From NCBI GenBank assembly GCA_020721585.1, contig DYMK01000006.1, forward strand, positions 27,703 to 74,800: a stretch of DNA of 47,098 nt, given 5' to 3'. Under the pieces are notes generated by a model. It was not told the DNA's origin, made no database searches, and saw only the letters and a list, made by a program, of their open reading frames with translations. The stretch is from Sulfuricurvum sp. GTDB lineage: Bacteria; Campylobacterota; Campylobacteria; Campylobacterales; Sulfurimonadaceae. The translations under genes were made by a program, and so were the position numbers. Every line of letters begins with the position of its first letter. Positions within the stretch are counted from its first letter, which is position 1. Of this stretch, positions 24,377 to 32,769 are shown piece by piece.

Positions 24377-25135
24377 TTAGCAATTCCAACGCGCAGGATC
24401 AAAAAAAGTATCATCACTGATATGACCAAACGCGGAATTGATCGACACAAAGATGTCGGGATATTTGGCTTCCATTTCGTGCAACATGGTTTTCATGCTC
24501 GCACGTGCATGGGGCATTTTGACATCAAAACGCATCGAAGGACACGCTTCATCTCCGATGGTGGGCATACCATTGTCCAATGCACACGCAGACAATTGAC
24601 GTTCACGTAATTGAATAAGGGGACGAATGACGATGAGACCATTGCCAGCTTGGTATTTGGGGGCAAGGGCGCGCAAGTGACCATTGTAGATCATATTCAT
24701 AAAAAAGCTCTCCGCCGCATCATCGAGATGGTGACCTAAGGCGACTTTATTACACCCATATTCTTTGGCAACGCTGTACAAAGCACCCCGTCGCATACGG
24801 GAAAAAAAACTGCAAAAAGAGGAGTTTTGACGAATTTTTTCTTCGGCAATTTCGTAGGTATTGGTCTCATAAATACGATGCGGGATACCATGCTCTGCGC
24901 AATGGTCACACAATGCGGTTAAATCTTCTCCCATTCCATACGTCACCGTCACCGCGATAATCTCAAAAGCAAACGGGGCGCGACGCTGTTGCTCCATCAT
25001 CGCATGGATCATCGTGAGGGAATCTTTCCCCCCACTTAGCCCCACAAGGATTTTATCCCCCTCTTGAATGAGTCCAAAAGTGGCATTGGTTTTCCCAATT
25101 TGGCTCATGATTTTTTTGCTGAGTTTAATGGCCAA
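24377..25135 (-). CDS. ttcA: TtcA-family tRNA 2-thiocytidine synthetase-like PP-loop protein
   Basis: 252 residues with the PP-loop SGGKDS (34-39), which adenylates the tRNA base, and the GHHLDDAAES block. TtcA thiolates C32 of tRNA using an Fe-S cluster bound by a CxxC pair and one further Cys. Here the first Cys of the pair is present (Cys108 in SSFCSFFSRMRRG) but the second position is Phe111, while Cys198 (DEACPSM) is kept. Another CxxC is at 76-79 (LCDHCAEH). The cluster ligands may therefore differ, or the protein may act on another substrate. Its start overlaps the mtnN end by 11 bases. Confidence 0.75.
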   Translation of the reverse strand: MAIKLSKKIMSQIGKTNATFGLIQEGDKILVGLSGGKDSLTMIHAMMEQQRRAPFAFEIIAVTVTYGMGEDLTALCDHCAEHGIPHRIYETNTYEIAEEKIRQNSSFCSFFSRMRRGALYSVAKEYGCNKVALGHHLDDAAESFFMNMIYNGHLRALAPKYQAGNGLIVIRPLIQLRERQLSACALDNGMPTIGDEACPSMRFDVKMPHARASMKTMLHEMEAKYPDIFVSINSAFGHISDDTFFDPARWNC

Positions 25136-25817
25136 GACGGTGTACCATCGCTAAAATAAAGGTTGCACTTACCGCCGCTGAGGTTTGCAAAAACGCATCG
25201 AAATCCTCACTGGCTTCCCCATTTGCCGTATCACTAATGGCGCGGAGGACAAAACAGGGAACACCAAAATTGTGACACACGCACGCAACGCTCCCCCCCT
25301 CCATCTCTAGTGCATCGGCGTTAAAGGTTTCATGAATCCACGATTTTCGTTCACTGCTGGCGACAAATTGATCTCCGGTAGCGATAATCCCCTCATAAAG
25401 ATCGATCCCCATATCAATCGCCACTTCGGAGGCTAAAGAGCGTAAAGCTGGATCGGTAGGTACCATCAAAGTTCCCTCAGGGATAAATCCGTAAGGGTGA
25501 CCAAAGGCTACGATGTCGACATCGTGTTGACACAATTGACTTGCCATAATCAAATCACCAATCTTAAGCTCAGGGCTAATCCCCCCAGCAACACCGCTAA
25601 ACAAAAGGGCATCAATCCCAAAACGCTCACACATCACCGAAGCGGTGATCGCAGAAAACACTTTTCCAATTTTGGAATAGGCTAAAACCAATTCATGACC
25701 ACCGTAGTGACCCGTATAAAAAATATTTCCTGCGTGTTCAAGGGTCTTGTACGATTCGAGGTGTTCTAAAATTGGGGCGATCTCTTCGCGCATCGCACCC
25801 ATAATGGCTATTTTCAT
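25125..25817 (-). CDS. mtnN: MTA/SAH (aminofutalosine) nucleosidase
   Basis: 230 residues of the PNP/UDP phosphorylase family: GAMREEIAPILEHL, FSGVAGGISPELKIGDL, the catalytic and nucleoside-binding block ALEMEGGSVACVC and the Asp in LRAISDTANG. It cleaves 5'-methylthioadenosine and S-adenosylhomocysteine. In Campylobacterota the same enzyme also cleaves 6-amino-6-deoxyfutalosine in menaquinone synthesis (MqnB activity), so both roles are likely. ATG with AAGGAA upstream. It sits between a carbon-nitrogen hydrolase and ttcA, in what I recall as the conserved order with fabD. Confidence 0.92.
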   Translation of the reverse strand: MKIAIMGAMREEIAPILEHLESYKTLEHAGNIFYTGHYGGHELVLAYSKIGKVFSAITASVMCERFGIDALLFSGVAGGISPELKIGDLIMASQLCQHDVDIVAFGHPYGFIPEGTLMVPTDPALRSLASEVAIDMGIDLYEGIIATGDQFVASSERKSWIHETFNADALEMEGGSVACVCHNFGVPCFVLRAISDTANGEASEDFDAFLQTSAAVSATFILAMVHRLGH

Positions 25818-25827
25818 TGGTTATTCC

Positions 25828-26586
25828 TTAACTATTTTTAGCGATGTATCGCTCTACTTTTAACAAACCGTGGTTCAATTCAACGACGCGAGAGGCTTCT
25901 TCAAACAAAGGCAGTTCATACTCACACTCCCCCGTGGGGGTAATTACACGACTTCCCCCCCAAAAACCCAATCCATCTTCAAATCCAACACGATTAACAA
26001 AGACCACGTACGCTTTGGTCAATAATGCCAAGGATTTCAACAACGCATCCCACTGAGCAGTAATCATTAATCCCTCATCCCTAAAATCCCTCGCGGGCGA
26101 AGCTGCCAGAACGTAAATAATATCAACCTCCAAAAGGGCAATATGGGCAAAGGTCTCCGCCCGCCACACGTCTTCACAGACCACCATAACGCACGAACCA
26201 TGCATCGTTTCAAACGCACGTATCGACTCCCCTTGAGCAAAATAACGCCCCTCTTCAAACATCCCATAGGTCGGGAGATGATTTTTATGGTGAATATGAA
26301 GTAACGCTCCTTGGGAAAAGTACAATGCACTGTTATAGACTTTCCCCTCATCCCACATCGCTGCACCTACGGCAATGTCGCACGTCAAACTAGCCTGTGC
26401 TAAGAGGGAGAGTTCTTCACGGTTCCACGCATCTTCAAACAATTTATCTTTGAGCAAATAGCCACTCAACGCCAGTTCGGGAAAAAGGATTACGTCTGCT
26501 TGGGGATGGGATTCTACAGATGCCACAACCCGTTCCAAATTAGAACGGTTCAGTTGGGGGGAGAATTGGATCAACGCTACCTTCAT
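25828..26586 (-). CDS. Carbon-nitrogen hydrolase (nitrilase superfamily)
   Basis: 252 residues with the complete Glu-Lys-Cys triad: Glu37 in LFPELALSGY, Lys101 in HHKNHLPTYG and Cys137 in VVCEDVW. The sequence resembles the glutaminase half of NAD synthetase and other stand-alone amidases. It hydrolyses an amide; the substrate cannot be given from sequence. The ATG overlaps the fabD stop by four bases (ATGA), so it is translated with fabD and mtnN. Confidence 0.85.
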   Translation of the reverse strand: MKVALIQFSPQLNRSNLERVVASVESHPQADVILFPELALSGYLLKDKLFEDAWNREELSLLAQASLTCDIAVGAAMWDEGKVYNSALYFSQGALLHIHHKNHLPTYGMFEEGRYFAQGESIRAFETMHGSCVMVVCEDVWRAETFAHIALLEVDIIYVLAASPARDFRDEGLMITAQWDALLKSLALLTKAYVVFVNRVGFEDGLGFWGGSRVITPTGECEYELPLFEEASRVVELNHGLLKVERYIAKNS

Positions 26587-27518
26587 GCGAGTGCTTCACA
26601 CACCTTTTCAAGGGTTGCCATATCCGATACATTAAGGGTCTCTACGTTGGGTGCATTGCGTTTATTCAACCCCTTAAGCACCGCACCATTCCCAAATTCG
26701 ATCATCACATCAATCTCATCAGCGATCGCTTCAATCGATTGCTTGTATTGCACCGGTTGAATGAGTTGAACTTTGAGCAGTTCAATCGCCTCGTGTTTGG
26801 TTGCGTATTTTTGGGTTGATGCGTTGGAAACGATGGGGGCAGAAAACGTCTCACTCACCATCATCTCCATCACTTTTCCCAAGGGTTCCATCGCACTAGA
26901 AAGGAGCGGACAGTGGCTGGCAATCGACATATTGAGCAATAATGCCCGTTTTGCTCCCGCTTCTTTGAACGTGCTTTCCATACTCCGTAGATCTTCTTTG
27001 ATCCCTGCAACGACCAATTGACCGTTTTGGTTAAAATTAGCCGGCCATACTTGCTTTCCTTCACTTTGGGCTTGGGTACACAAGTGTGCTACTACGGCAT
27101 CTTCCAGTCCCAAAATTGCCATCATCCCTGCATCCACATTCACACACGCCGCTTGCATCAATTTTCCGCGCTGATGCACCAATTCGACTGCATCAACATA
27201 ATCAAGTGCGCCTGAAGCACACAGCGCGCTAAATTCACCCAACGAGTGTCCCAAAAAGAGGGTCGCTTGGGTAGGATGCGCCGCTTGAAACAATCGGTAC
27301 GCAATGATAGAGACCAACAAAATAGCCGGTTGGGTGTAAGCGGTCTCATTGAGCTGCTCATTCTCTTCAAAAAGGAGTTGAGAAAAATCAACGCCAATAC
27401 GCTCTCCCGCTTTGTGAAACATTTCACGGGCCAATTCACTGTTTTCGTAAAAAGATTTTCCCATTCCAATGGCTTGAGAACCTTGACCGGGGAAGATCAT
27501 TGCTATTTTTTTTGACAT
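26583..27518 (-). CDS. fabD: Malonyl-CoA:ACP transacylase
   Basis: 311 residues. The oxyanion motif FPGQGSQ is at 9-15, the nucleophilic Ser92 is in GHSLGEFSAL, and the substrate Arg region is in VHQRGKLMQAA. The later His is in SHCPLLSSAM. It loads malonyl groups onto acyl carrier protein for fatty acid synthesis. ATG with GGAG upstream, two bases after the preceding gene's stop, hence an operon with the NtrC-like gene. Confidence 0.95.
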   Translation of the reverse strand: MSKKIAMIFPGQGSQAIGMGKSFYENSELAREMFHKAGERIGVDFSQLLFEENEQLNETAYTQPAILLVSIIAYRLFQAAHPTQATLFLGHSLGEFSALCASGALDYVDAVELVHQRGKLMQAACVNVDAGMMAILGLEDAVVAHLCTQAQSEGKQVWPANFNQNGQLVVAGIKEDLRSMESTFKEAGAKRALLLNMSIASHCPLLSSAMEPLGKVMEMMVSETFSAPIVSNASTQKYATKHEAIELLKVQLIQPVQYKQSIEAIADEIDVMIEFGNGAVLKGLNKRNAPNVETLNVSDMATLEKVCEALA

Positions 27519-27520
27519 TA

Positions 27521-28285
27521 TTACTCCTTCATTTCTAAATGGTACGCGGCGTGATCGGCAATTTTTTTACGTAGGGTGTTACGATTAAGTCCTAATTTAT
27601 CGGCCAATTGCAATTGTGATTTGAACCGTTTCATCCCCGCTTTAATGAGGGGAACTTCAAAAAGGGGCAAAAAACGTCGATAATCATTATTTCCCCCCAA
27701 TTTTTGAACCAAAAATCCCTCCATAATCGTCATAATATCCTCTTCTTCAATACTACCAAGCAACGATTGAAGATAGACTTGTCGTCGTAACGAAAGGGAA
27801 TTATCGCTCACATCGGGGGAGAAATCAAGCGCAATGGGGGAAAGTGTTCCCAAAACTTCCTGCGCCTCTTTGGCAAACAAAGCAGCTAATAATTGCGTAT
27901 CTTCAGGACGTTCACGTAAGGGGGGAATGACAAGACGAATGGAAAAAATATTCTCTAATTGTTCGGGGGAAAAACGGTATTCACCTGTGGCAATAATGCG
28001 GGTTTTAGTTCGGCTTAGGGTCTCTTCAAACCGTTTTAAATTAGGAATATCATCTATTTTATGGACAATGAGTGTACTATTTTTGACCAAAGCATCAAGC
28101 AGTTCATCAAAATTTTTCGCATCAATCACAGGAGCATGAGGTAAAATATAACGAGCAAGAGAACGTTTACCGGTTCCACGCGCACCAATAATAATGGCAC
28201 TCACCGATAAACCTTTTAACAAATTAGCGGTTTTAAACGCCTCAAGTGAGGCGTTTGAAGCGGTTACAAAATTAGTGACATCCAC
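27521..28285 (-). CDS. Degenerate NtrC-type AAA+ protein with Fis-type HTH
   Basis: About 254 residues from GTG 28285; the frame is open to 28351, and ATG 28333 would overlap slyD by 62 bases. An N-terminal segment like that of sigma-54 activators (FVTASNASLEAFKTANLLK) leads to a Walker A (GARGTGKRS), a weak Walker B (LIVHKIDDIP), the family motif IPPLRERPEDTQLLA and a C-terminal Fis-type helix-turn-helix (QLADKLGLNRNTLRKKI). The GAFTGA loop needed to contact sigma-54 is absent, as is a receiver domain, and the ATPase is shortened. It probably binds DNA but is unlikely to open sigma-54 promoters. It sits between slyD and fabD, adjacent in Campylobacter as I recall. Confidence 0.75.
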   Translation of the reverse strand: MDVTNFVTASNASLEAFKTANLLKGLSVSAIIIGARGTGKRSLARYILPHAPVIDAKNFDELLDALVKNSTLIVHKIDDIPNLKRFEETLSRTKTRIIATGEYRFSPEQLENIFSIRLVIPPLRERPEDTQLLAALFAKEAQEVLGTLSPIALDFSPDVSDNSLSLRRQVYLQSLLGSIEEEDIMTIMEGFLVQKLGGNNDYRRFLPLFEVPLIKAGMKRFKSQLQLADKLGLNRNTLRKKIADHAAYHLEMKE

Positions 28286-28793
28286 AGCCGTGGTTACCAC
28301 CGCTTCCGCAACATCCGCTATCTTCAACAGCATTTTCTGCAGGAATACCACTCATCGCTTCTTCAGCTGTCGCATCACGAATCGCTTGAACCGTGACAGT
28401 AAACATCAAATCTTTTCCAGCAAGGGGGTGATTAAAATCAATCACAACGCTATCGTCATTGATTGCTTTCACGATCACTTGAACCGTTCCACCATCTTCA
28501 CCCTGACCGTACAATGTCATACCAACATTCAAATCAAGCCCTGCGAATTGTTCACGAGGAAGCTCTTGTTGTGCTTCTTCATTGTAATCACCATACGCAT
28601 CGCCAGCTTTTACTAACACATCAGCTTTTTCACCCATGTTCATGTTGGCAATCCCGTTTTCTAATCCAGGGATAACTTGCCCTTTTCCAAACATAAATAC
28701 CAACGGTTGACCACCGACATTGCTGTCTACCACACTCGCTCCATCGCGAACTTCATACTCGATCGAAACGATCTGATTTGCTTCAATTGCCAT
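28272..28793 (-). CDS. slyD: FKBP-type peptidyl-prolyl isomerase SlyD
   Basis: 173 residues: the split FKBP domain (VSIEYEVRDGASVVDSN, PLVFMFGKGQVIPGLENGI) with the inserted IF chaperone domain between (DAYGDYNEEAQQELPREQF...). The C-terminal tail is rich in Cys and His (CCGSGGNHGCGCH), the metal-binding region that in E. coli delivers nickel to hydrogenase. It is a folding catalyst in the cytoplasm. The tail is short but keeps four Cys and two His. The start has a SD-like GGCAGATCA, and the gene has its own short upstream gap (28794-28869). Confidence 0.93.
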   Translation of the reverse strand: MAIEANQIVSIEYEVRDGASVVDSNVGGQPLVFMFGKGQVIPGLENGIANMNMGEKADVLVKAGDAYGDYNEEAQQELPREQFAGLDLNVGMTLYGQGEDGGTVQVIVKAINDDSVVIDFNHPLAGKDLMFTVTVQAIRDATAEEAMSGIPAENAVEDSGCCGSGGNHGCGCH

Positions 28794-28869
28794 TGATCTG
28801 CCTTACAAATTTTAAGATAACGCGATTTTAACATATTTAGCTATAGATAGCCTGAAGAGCCATCCATAA

Positions 28870-29763
28870 CTATTTCAACTTAGAGAGCCTTTTTGAGGCT
28901 TCCATCGCTGCACCCGAACCTGCATAGCGTGAAACCGTTGCCCCATAAAAATCTCTTGCTTTGGCGACATCTCCCATTTTTTCCAGAGCAATACCACTGT
29001 GGAGTAAAAGGGTGGGCATCACAACCGTTTTTTCATTTTCAGAGGCACTTTGTTTATAATATCCCATCGCCTCTTTGTACTGTTGCTGATCAAAATAAAT
29101 TTCCCCTATCCAAAAATTAGCTTCAGCCGATTTATACTTTTTTTGGATCATCGCTTCAAACGCTTCTTGTGCTTGAGGATAATTTTTTTGACCTAAGAGT
29201 CTTTTGCCCTCTTTTTCAAGACTTACATTATCCCCTTTTTTAGCTTTTTCAGATGAAATCACTGCTTTTGAATTCGATGACGCTGGAATAGCAACTTTTA
29301 ATTGCTTCATAAGAGTAGCAAACTCCTCTTTGCTTATATACGCGTTATTAATCCCATCTACGCTTTGTGATAACTCTTCAATCAGTAATTTCAAACGAAT
29401 AATATTTTCACCATCCGTATTGTTTTGATTAATGAGGGTATCAATTTTTTGGGATCGGTTTTGGTCACTGAGAGAATCTGTCACTTTTTTTAAAAGTAAT
29501 TTTTGTTCATTTTGTGCTTGTGCAAGTCCTTCGATAATGGCTTGTATCCCATCTAAGCGTTCAGCAACCGACTCGACTTTGGCATTTTGCAAACTGCTTT
29601 TACTGGCAATCCCTTGAATCTCTTTTTTGTTCTCTAAGAAAAGTTTTTCTTCTCGAGTAAGACCATAGGGATTGGGATTATTAAGATCCCCCGCTCCAAA
29701 AGCAGAAGGCTCTTCCGCACGTAAAAAAGCGGAAAGAAGGATAATAGCTAGAACAACACGCAT
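28870..29763 (-). CDS. cpoB: Tol-Pal system protein CpoB/YbgF
   Basis: 297 residues: a signal peptide (VLAIILLSAFLRAEEP), a coiled-coil region, and a C-terminal TPR domain (KGDNVSLEKEGKRLLGQKNYPQAQEAFEAM... cut; NFWIGEIYFDQQQYKEAMGYYKQSA). In E. coli CpoB links Tol-Pal constriction to peptidoglycan synthesis. It follows pal with no intergenic base, as in the canonical tolQRAB-pal-cpoB order. Periplasmic. Confidence 0.9.
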   Translation of the reverse strand: MRVVLAIILLSAFLRAEEPSAFGAGDLNNPNPYGLTREEKLFLENKKEIQGIASKSSLQNAKVESVAERLDGIQAIIEGLAQAQNEQKLLLKKVTDSLSDQNRSQKIDTLINQNNTDGENIIRLKLLIEELSQSVDGINNAYISKEEFATLMKQLKVAIPASSNSKAVISSEKAKKGDNVSLEKEGKRLLGQKNYPQAQEAFEAMIQKKYKSAEANFWIGEIYFDQQQYKEAMGYYKQSASENEKTVVMPTLLLHSGIALEKMGDVAKARDFYGATVSRYAGSGAAMEASKRLSKLK

Positions 29764-30264
29764 TTAGGGAAGCTTGAAATCAACACGACGATTTTTAGCC
29801 CAGCACTCTTGGGTTTTATCAGCACACACAGGATTGCTTTCACCCAAACTGGTCATACTAATCGATTCTGGGTTAACACCCTCTTCAAGCAACGCTGATT
29901 TAACGGCATTAGCACGTTTCAAGCCCAATGCAAGGTTATACTCATCGCTCCCAAATTCGTCACAGTTACCTTCAAGTTTAACTGCTTTGTTTTTGACCAA
30001 TTCACCATCCGTTTTCACAATGGCTTGCATATCAGGACGAATGTCAAACTTATTGTAATCAAACAAAATGCTGTTAACCGTTTTAACATCAGTACCAATA
30101 GCAGCGGTATCAACAGGGTTAGTATTATTCGTAACAGGAGGAATAACCGCCGTATTTTGCGCAACAGAGTGATCATTCACCGTTGTATCGATTGTTGGTT
30201 GTTTGGTACAACCGCTAAAAAACAATAATCCCAAAACCGCACTCATATAGGCAACACGTTTCAT
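29764..30264 (-). CDS. pal: Peptidoglycan-associated lipoprotein Pal
   Basis: 166 residues. The lipobox LFFSGC at the end of the signal peptide gives an outer-membrane lipoprotein. The OmpA-type peptidoglycan-binding domain includes FDYNKFDIRPD, VKLEGNCDEFGSDEYNLALGLKRANAVKSAL (read in pieces) and the conserved NRRVDF end. It anchors the outer membrane to peptidoglycan and to TolB. The ATG is preceded by a GGAG-like sequence. Confidence 0.95.
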   Translation of the reverse strand: MKRVAYMSAVLGLLFFSGCTKQPTIDTTVNDHSVAQNTAVIPPVTNNTNPVDTAAIGTDVKTVNSILFDYNKFDIRPDMQAIVKTDGELVKNKAVKLEGNCDEFGSDEYNLALGLKRANAVKSALLEEGVNPESISMTSLGESNPVCADKTQECWAKNRRVDFKLP

Positions 30265-30317
30265 TGAAAGCTCCTAAGTATAGTATTTACGTTAAAGTAT
30301 AGCCAAAAATAAATAAA

Positions 30318-31547
30318 TCACCAATCCAGCGACTGGATTCGTCCAATGCTTAATGGAAAAGTAAAACTTTTATTGAGTCCTAATCGGATAATGCCCACCA
30401 AGCTCCGTAATCCTTCGTGCTTGATATGCAAAATGGCTTCCCCATCATACGAAAAACGGGGATAATCATTATTTCCACTAGTGGTGAGCTGTTTAATTCC
30501 ATTATTTCCCAAAGAGGCTAAATGGAGATCAAACGATCCCCCCTCATCCCGTGTTTTATAGACGACAAATTGGTGATAGGCACTAAAAGAGGAGTTATTT
30601 TTCCCCTCAAAGAGCAGCTGAGTCACCGCAGAACTCCCTATTTTCTGAGCAAAAACATTGGGTTTTCCAAAACGATTCGAGACAAAAGCGATGGTATCAT
30701 TTTCCATAAACTGACCATTCACATCAATTCCGGAATAATCGGTTAACCTTTTTTTCTCATGGGTACTTAGATTATAGAGATAAATATCCGGTTGCCCTTT
30801 GGGTGCTAAGGTTAAAAGCAATTTATTCCCATCTTCACTCACATCCGAACATACCGCCATTCCATCGGAAGAGACCACAAAGGTTTTCGCCCCCGATGCC
30901 AAATTCACCCGATAAATCGTAGGGGAAAAATCACTCAAAGAGGTGTAATAAAAATCAGTTTGCTCACGATTGGCCCATTTAGCAAATCCATACATCCCCC
31001 CACTAAGTATTATCCGTTGATACGCAAGGGTATAATCCGCTGCAATGATTTCCGAATGCCTTGCCCCTTTGGATCGTACCAATAACACTTTACGCTTCAT
31101 CCATTCTACGGGCATTCCCCCCATTTTGGTATTAATATCATACGCAATGGAGTGAGCTAAAAAAACCAACATCTCCTGTTGTTTTAAAAAATAGGTTTTG
31201 GCAAAAAGATTTTCATTATTTTGAAGCAAGCGAACCTCCGCTTTGTATCCACCAGCTCCATCGTTAGTCAAACGATACCGAAGCGTATAGCCCATATCAC
31301 TACGGTGGGTAGCACTTTCAAAAGGTTGTGCGCTATAGCTATCATTGACATCAAATAGCGCAATCACTTTCATATCGGCACTGAGCATCTTATGAAATTT
31401 TTGTCCATCCAGTTCCAATTCACCACTGCTGTTTTCGATGTTAAGTTGAGGAAGACGCTCCTCCCCTACCACTTTGGTCACTTCAATAGCCCCTTCAACT
31501 CCCCATAAATAATAAGTAAACATTAAAACTAAAAATATAAACTTCAA
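30318..31547 (-). CDS. tolB: Tol-Pal translocation protein TolB
   Basis: 409 residues: a signal peptide (FIFLVLMFTYYLWGVEG), an N-terminal alpha/beta domain, and a C-terminal beta-propeller built of WD/PD40-like repeats with motifs such as DIYLYNLSTHEKKRLTDYSG, FVSNRFGKPNVFA, ..FDLHLASLGNNGIKQLT and FSYDGEAILH. TolB shuttles between Pal and TolA in the periplasm. It starts 4 bases after tolA, within the operon. Confidence 0.93.
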   Translation of the reverse strand: MKFIFLVLMFTYYLWGVEGAIEVTKVVGEERLPQLNIENSSGELELDGQKFHKMLSADMKVIALFDVNDSYSAQPFESATHRSDMGYTLRYRLTNDGAGGYKAEVRLLQNNENLFAKTYFLKQQEMLVFLAHSIAYDINTKMGGMPVEWMKRKVLLVRSKGARHSEIIAADYTLAYQRIILSGGMYGFAKWANREQTDFYYTSLSDFSPTIYRVNLASGAKTFVVSSDGMAVCSDVSEDGNKLLLTLAPKGQPDIYLYNLSTHEKKRLTDYSGIDVNGQFMENDTIAFVSNRFGKPNVFAQKIGSSAVTQLLFEGKNNSSFSAYHQFVVYKTRDEGGSFDLHLASLGNNGIKQLTTSGNNDYPRFSYDGEAILHIKHEGLRSLVGIIRLGLNKSFTFPLSIGRIQSLDW

Positions 31548-31551
31548 AATA

Positions 31552-32370
31552 TCATTCCTTTGCTGTTAATGTGCATGTTAAAACTCCTTCTTTGCCATCT
31601 GGAGTTTCTGGAAAACGAATTGAACTAAGACGATCTTTTAACAAATTAACCTCTACATTAAATGATTGATTTTTAGAACTTCTCAATATCTTAAAATTTA
31701 TCATTTTACCCATGGCATCAAGTCTTAATAAAATAACTGATGATTCACCACTACTACCGGTTGGAGGGTAAAAATATCTTTTTACGAGTCCTTGAATTTT
31801 TGCCATATATTTATCAACATTTGCTCCAGTTGAAGCAGAAATTACTTGAACATCTGACTTTACCAAATCAAGACTTTTTGCTTTTTCAAACAATTGAGAC
31901 GATCGTTTGGAGGAGAGAACCTCTTTTTCCAATGCGTTTAACGCTGCTAACTCACTACTATTTTTTTTCGTAGGTTTAGGGGGACGGGTTGTTTTGACGG
32001 TTGCAAAAAGATCGTTAATTTCAGGTTGTGCTGTTTTGACCTTACTGCTAGAGCTTTTCTCTTGGGGAAGACTTTTAAGCGGTACGGTCTCTTTTTTAGG
32101 TAACACCATCTCTTTGTGTTCTGGCTTTGTTTCGTGAACTTTTTCGATTGGCTTTTCGTGTAATTTTTGGGGTTGTGTTGAAACTTCTGTTTTGCCTAAG
32201 GATGAAGAGGTTTCTAACGAAATGGCAACAAAGTTACTTTTAGATGCTGCATACATAATGGGAGGGATGATAAGAGTTGCTTGCCAGAGGATAACTGCCA
32301 GTACGATAAAAAATAACCCAAAAGAAGCAATTCCACTAAGGAAAAAAAGACGCTTATTATCCAACCACAT
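31552..32370 (-). CDS. tolA: TolA/TonB-type energy-transducing protein
   Basis: 272 residues from ATG 32370; a TTG at 32394 would extend it by eight residues and overlap exbD. Neither start has a clear ribosome-binding site. The domain order is an N-terminal TM anchor (LFFLSGIASFGLFFIVLAVILW), a Lys/Glu/Pro-rich spacer (PIEKVHETKPEHKE, PPKPTKK) that spans the periplasm, and a C-terminal TonB/TolA-like domain (YMAKIQGLVKRYFYPP, GKMINFKILRSS, FPETPDGKEG). Together with the ExbB/ExbD pair it transmits proton-motive energy to TolB-Pal. The region is more AT-rich than its neighbours. Confidence 0.85.
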   Translation of the reverse strand: MWLDNKRLFFLSGIASFGLFFIVLAVILWQATLIIPPIMYAASKSNFVAISLETSSSLGKTEVSTQPQKLHEKPIEKVHETKPEHKEMVLPKKETVPLKSLPQEKSSSSKVKTAQPEINDLFATVKTTRPPKPTKKNSSELAALNALEKEVLSSKRSSQLFEKAKSLDLVKSDVQVISASTGANVDKYMAKIQGLVKRYFYPPTGSSGESSVILLRLDAMGKMINFKILRSSKNQSFNVEVNLLKDRLSSIRFPETPDGKEGVLTCTLTAKE

Positions 32371-32377
32371 ACAAATA

Positions 32378-32767
32378 TTAATTACGCGTTGCAAGCGAAA
32401 TATTGGTTAAACCTGCCCGCTTAACGCCACTAATCACCCCCATCACATCCCCATAGTCCAAGGTATGATCGGCACTAATACGTACCACGCTCTCTCGTGG
32501 AAACTCACTGGAAAAAAGGGCGAAATTATCACTAAAGGTATCAAACTCAAACGATTTTTTATTGACCGTAATACGTTTGTTCTCTGTAATAACAATCTCT
32601 ATGGCTTTTTTTTCTTTGATTTCGGTTTGGGCAGACCCTTTAGGGAGTTTGATCAGTTCTTCATAGATAATCGTCGGAGAAATAACCATCAATACCGCCA
32701 ATAAAACCAACATAACATCCACCAAGGGGGTAATGTTTAATTCAGGTTTTTCATCCCAATCAACCAT
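32378..32767 (-). CDS. exbD: ExbD/TolR-family protein
   Basis: 129 residues: one TM helix near the N-terminus with the conserved Asp in the ITPLVDVMLVLLAVLMV motif (residues about 12-28), which is part of the proton path, and a periplasmic domain (VRISADHTLDYGDVMGVI). It forms the proton channel with the ExbB/TolQ protein. Its position before tolA, tolB and pal indicates TolR function; as I recall, the group often labels these genes exbB/exbD. Confidence 0.92.
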   Translation of the reverse strand: MVDWDEKPELNITPLVDVMLVLLAVLMVISPTIIYEELIKLPKGSAQTEIKEKKAIEIVITENKRITVNKKSFEFDTFSDNFALFSSEFPRESVVRISADHTLDYGDVMGVISGVKRAGLTNISLATRN

Positions 32768-32769
32768 TT

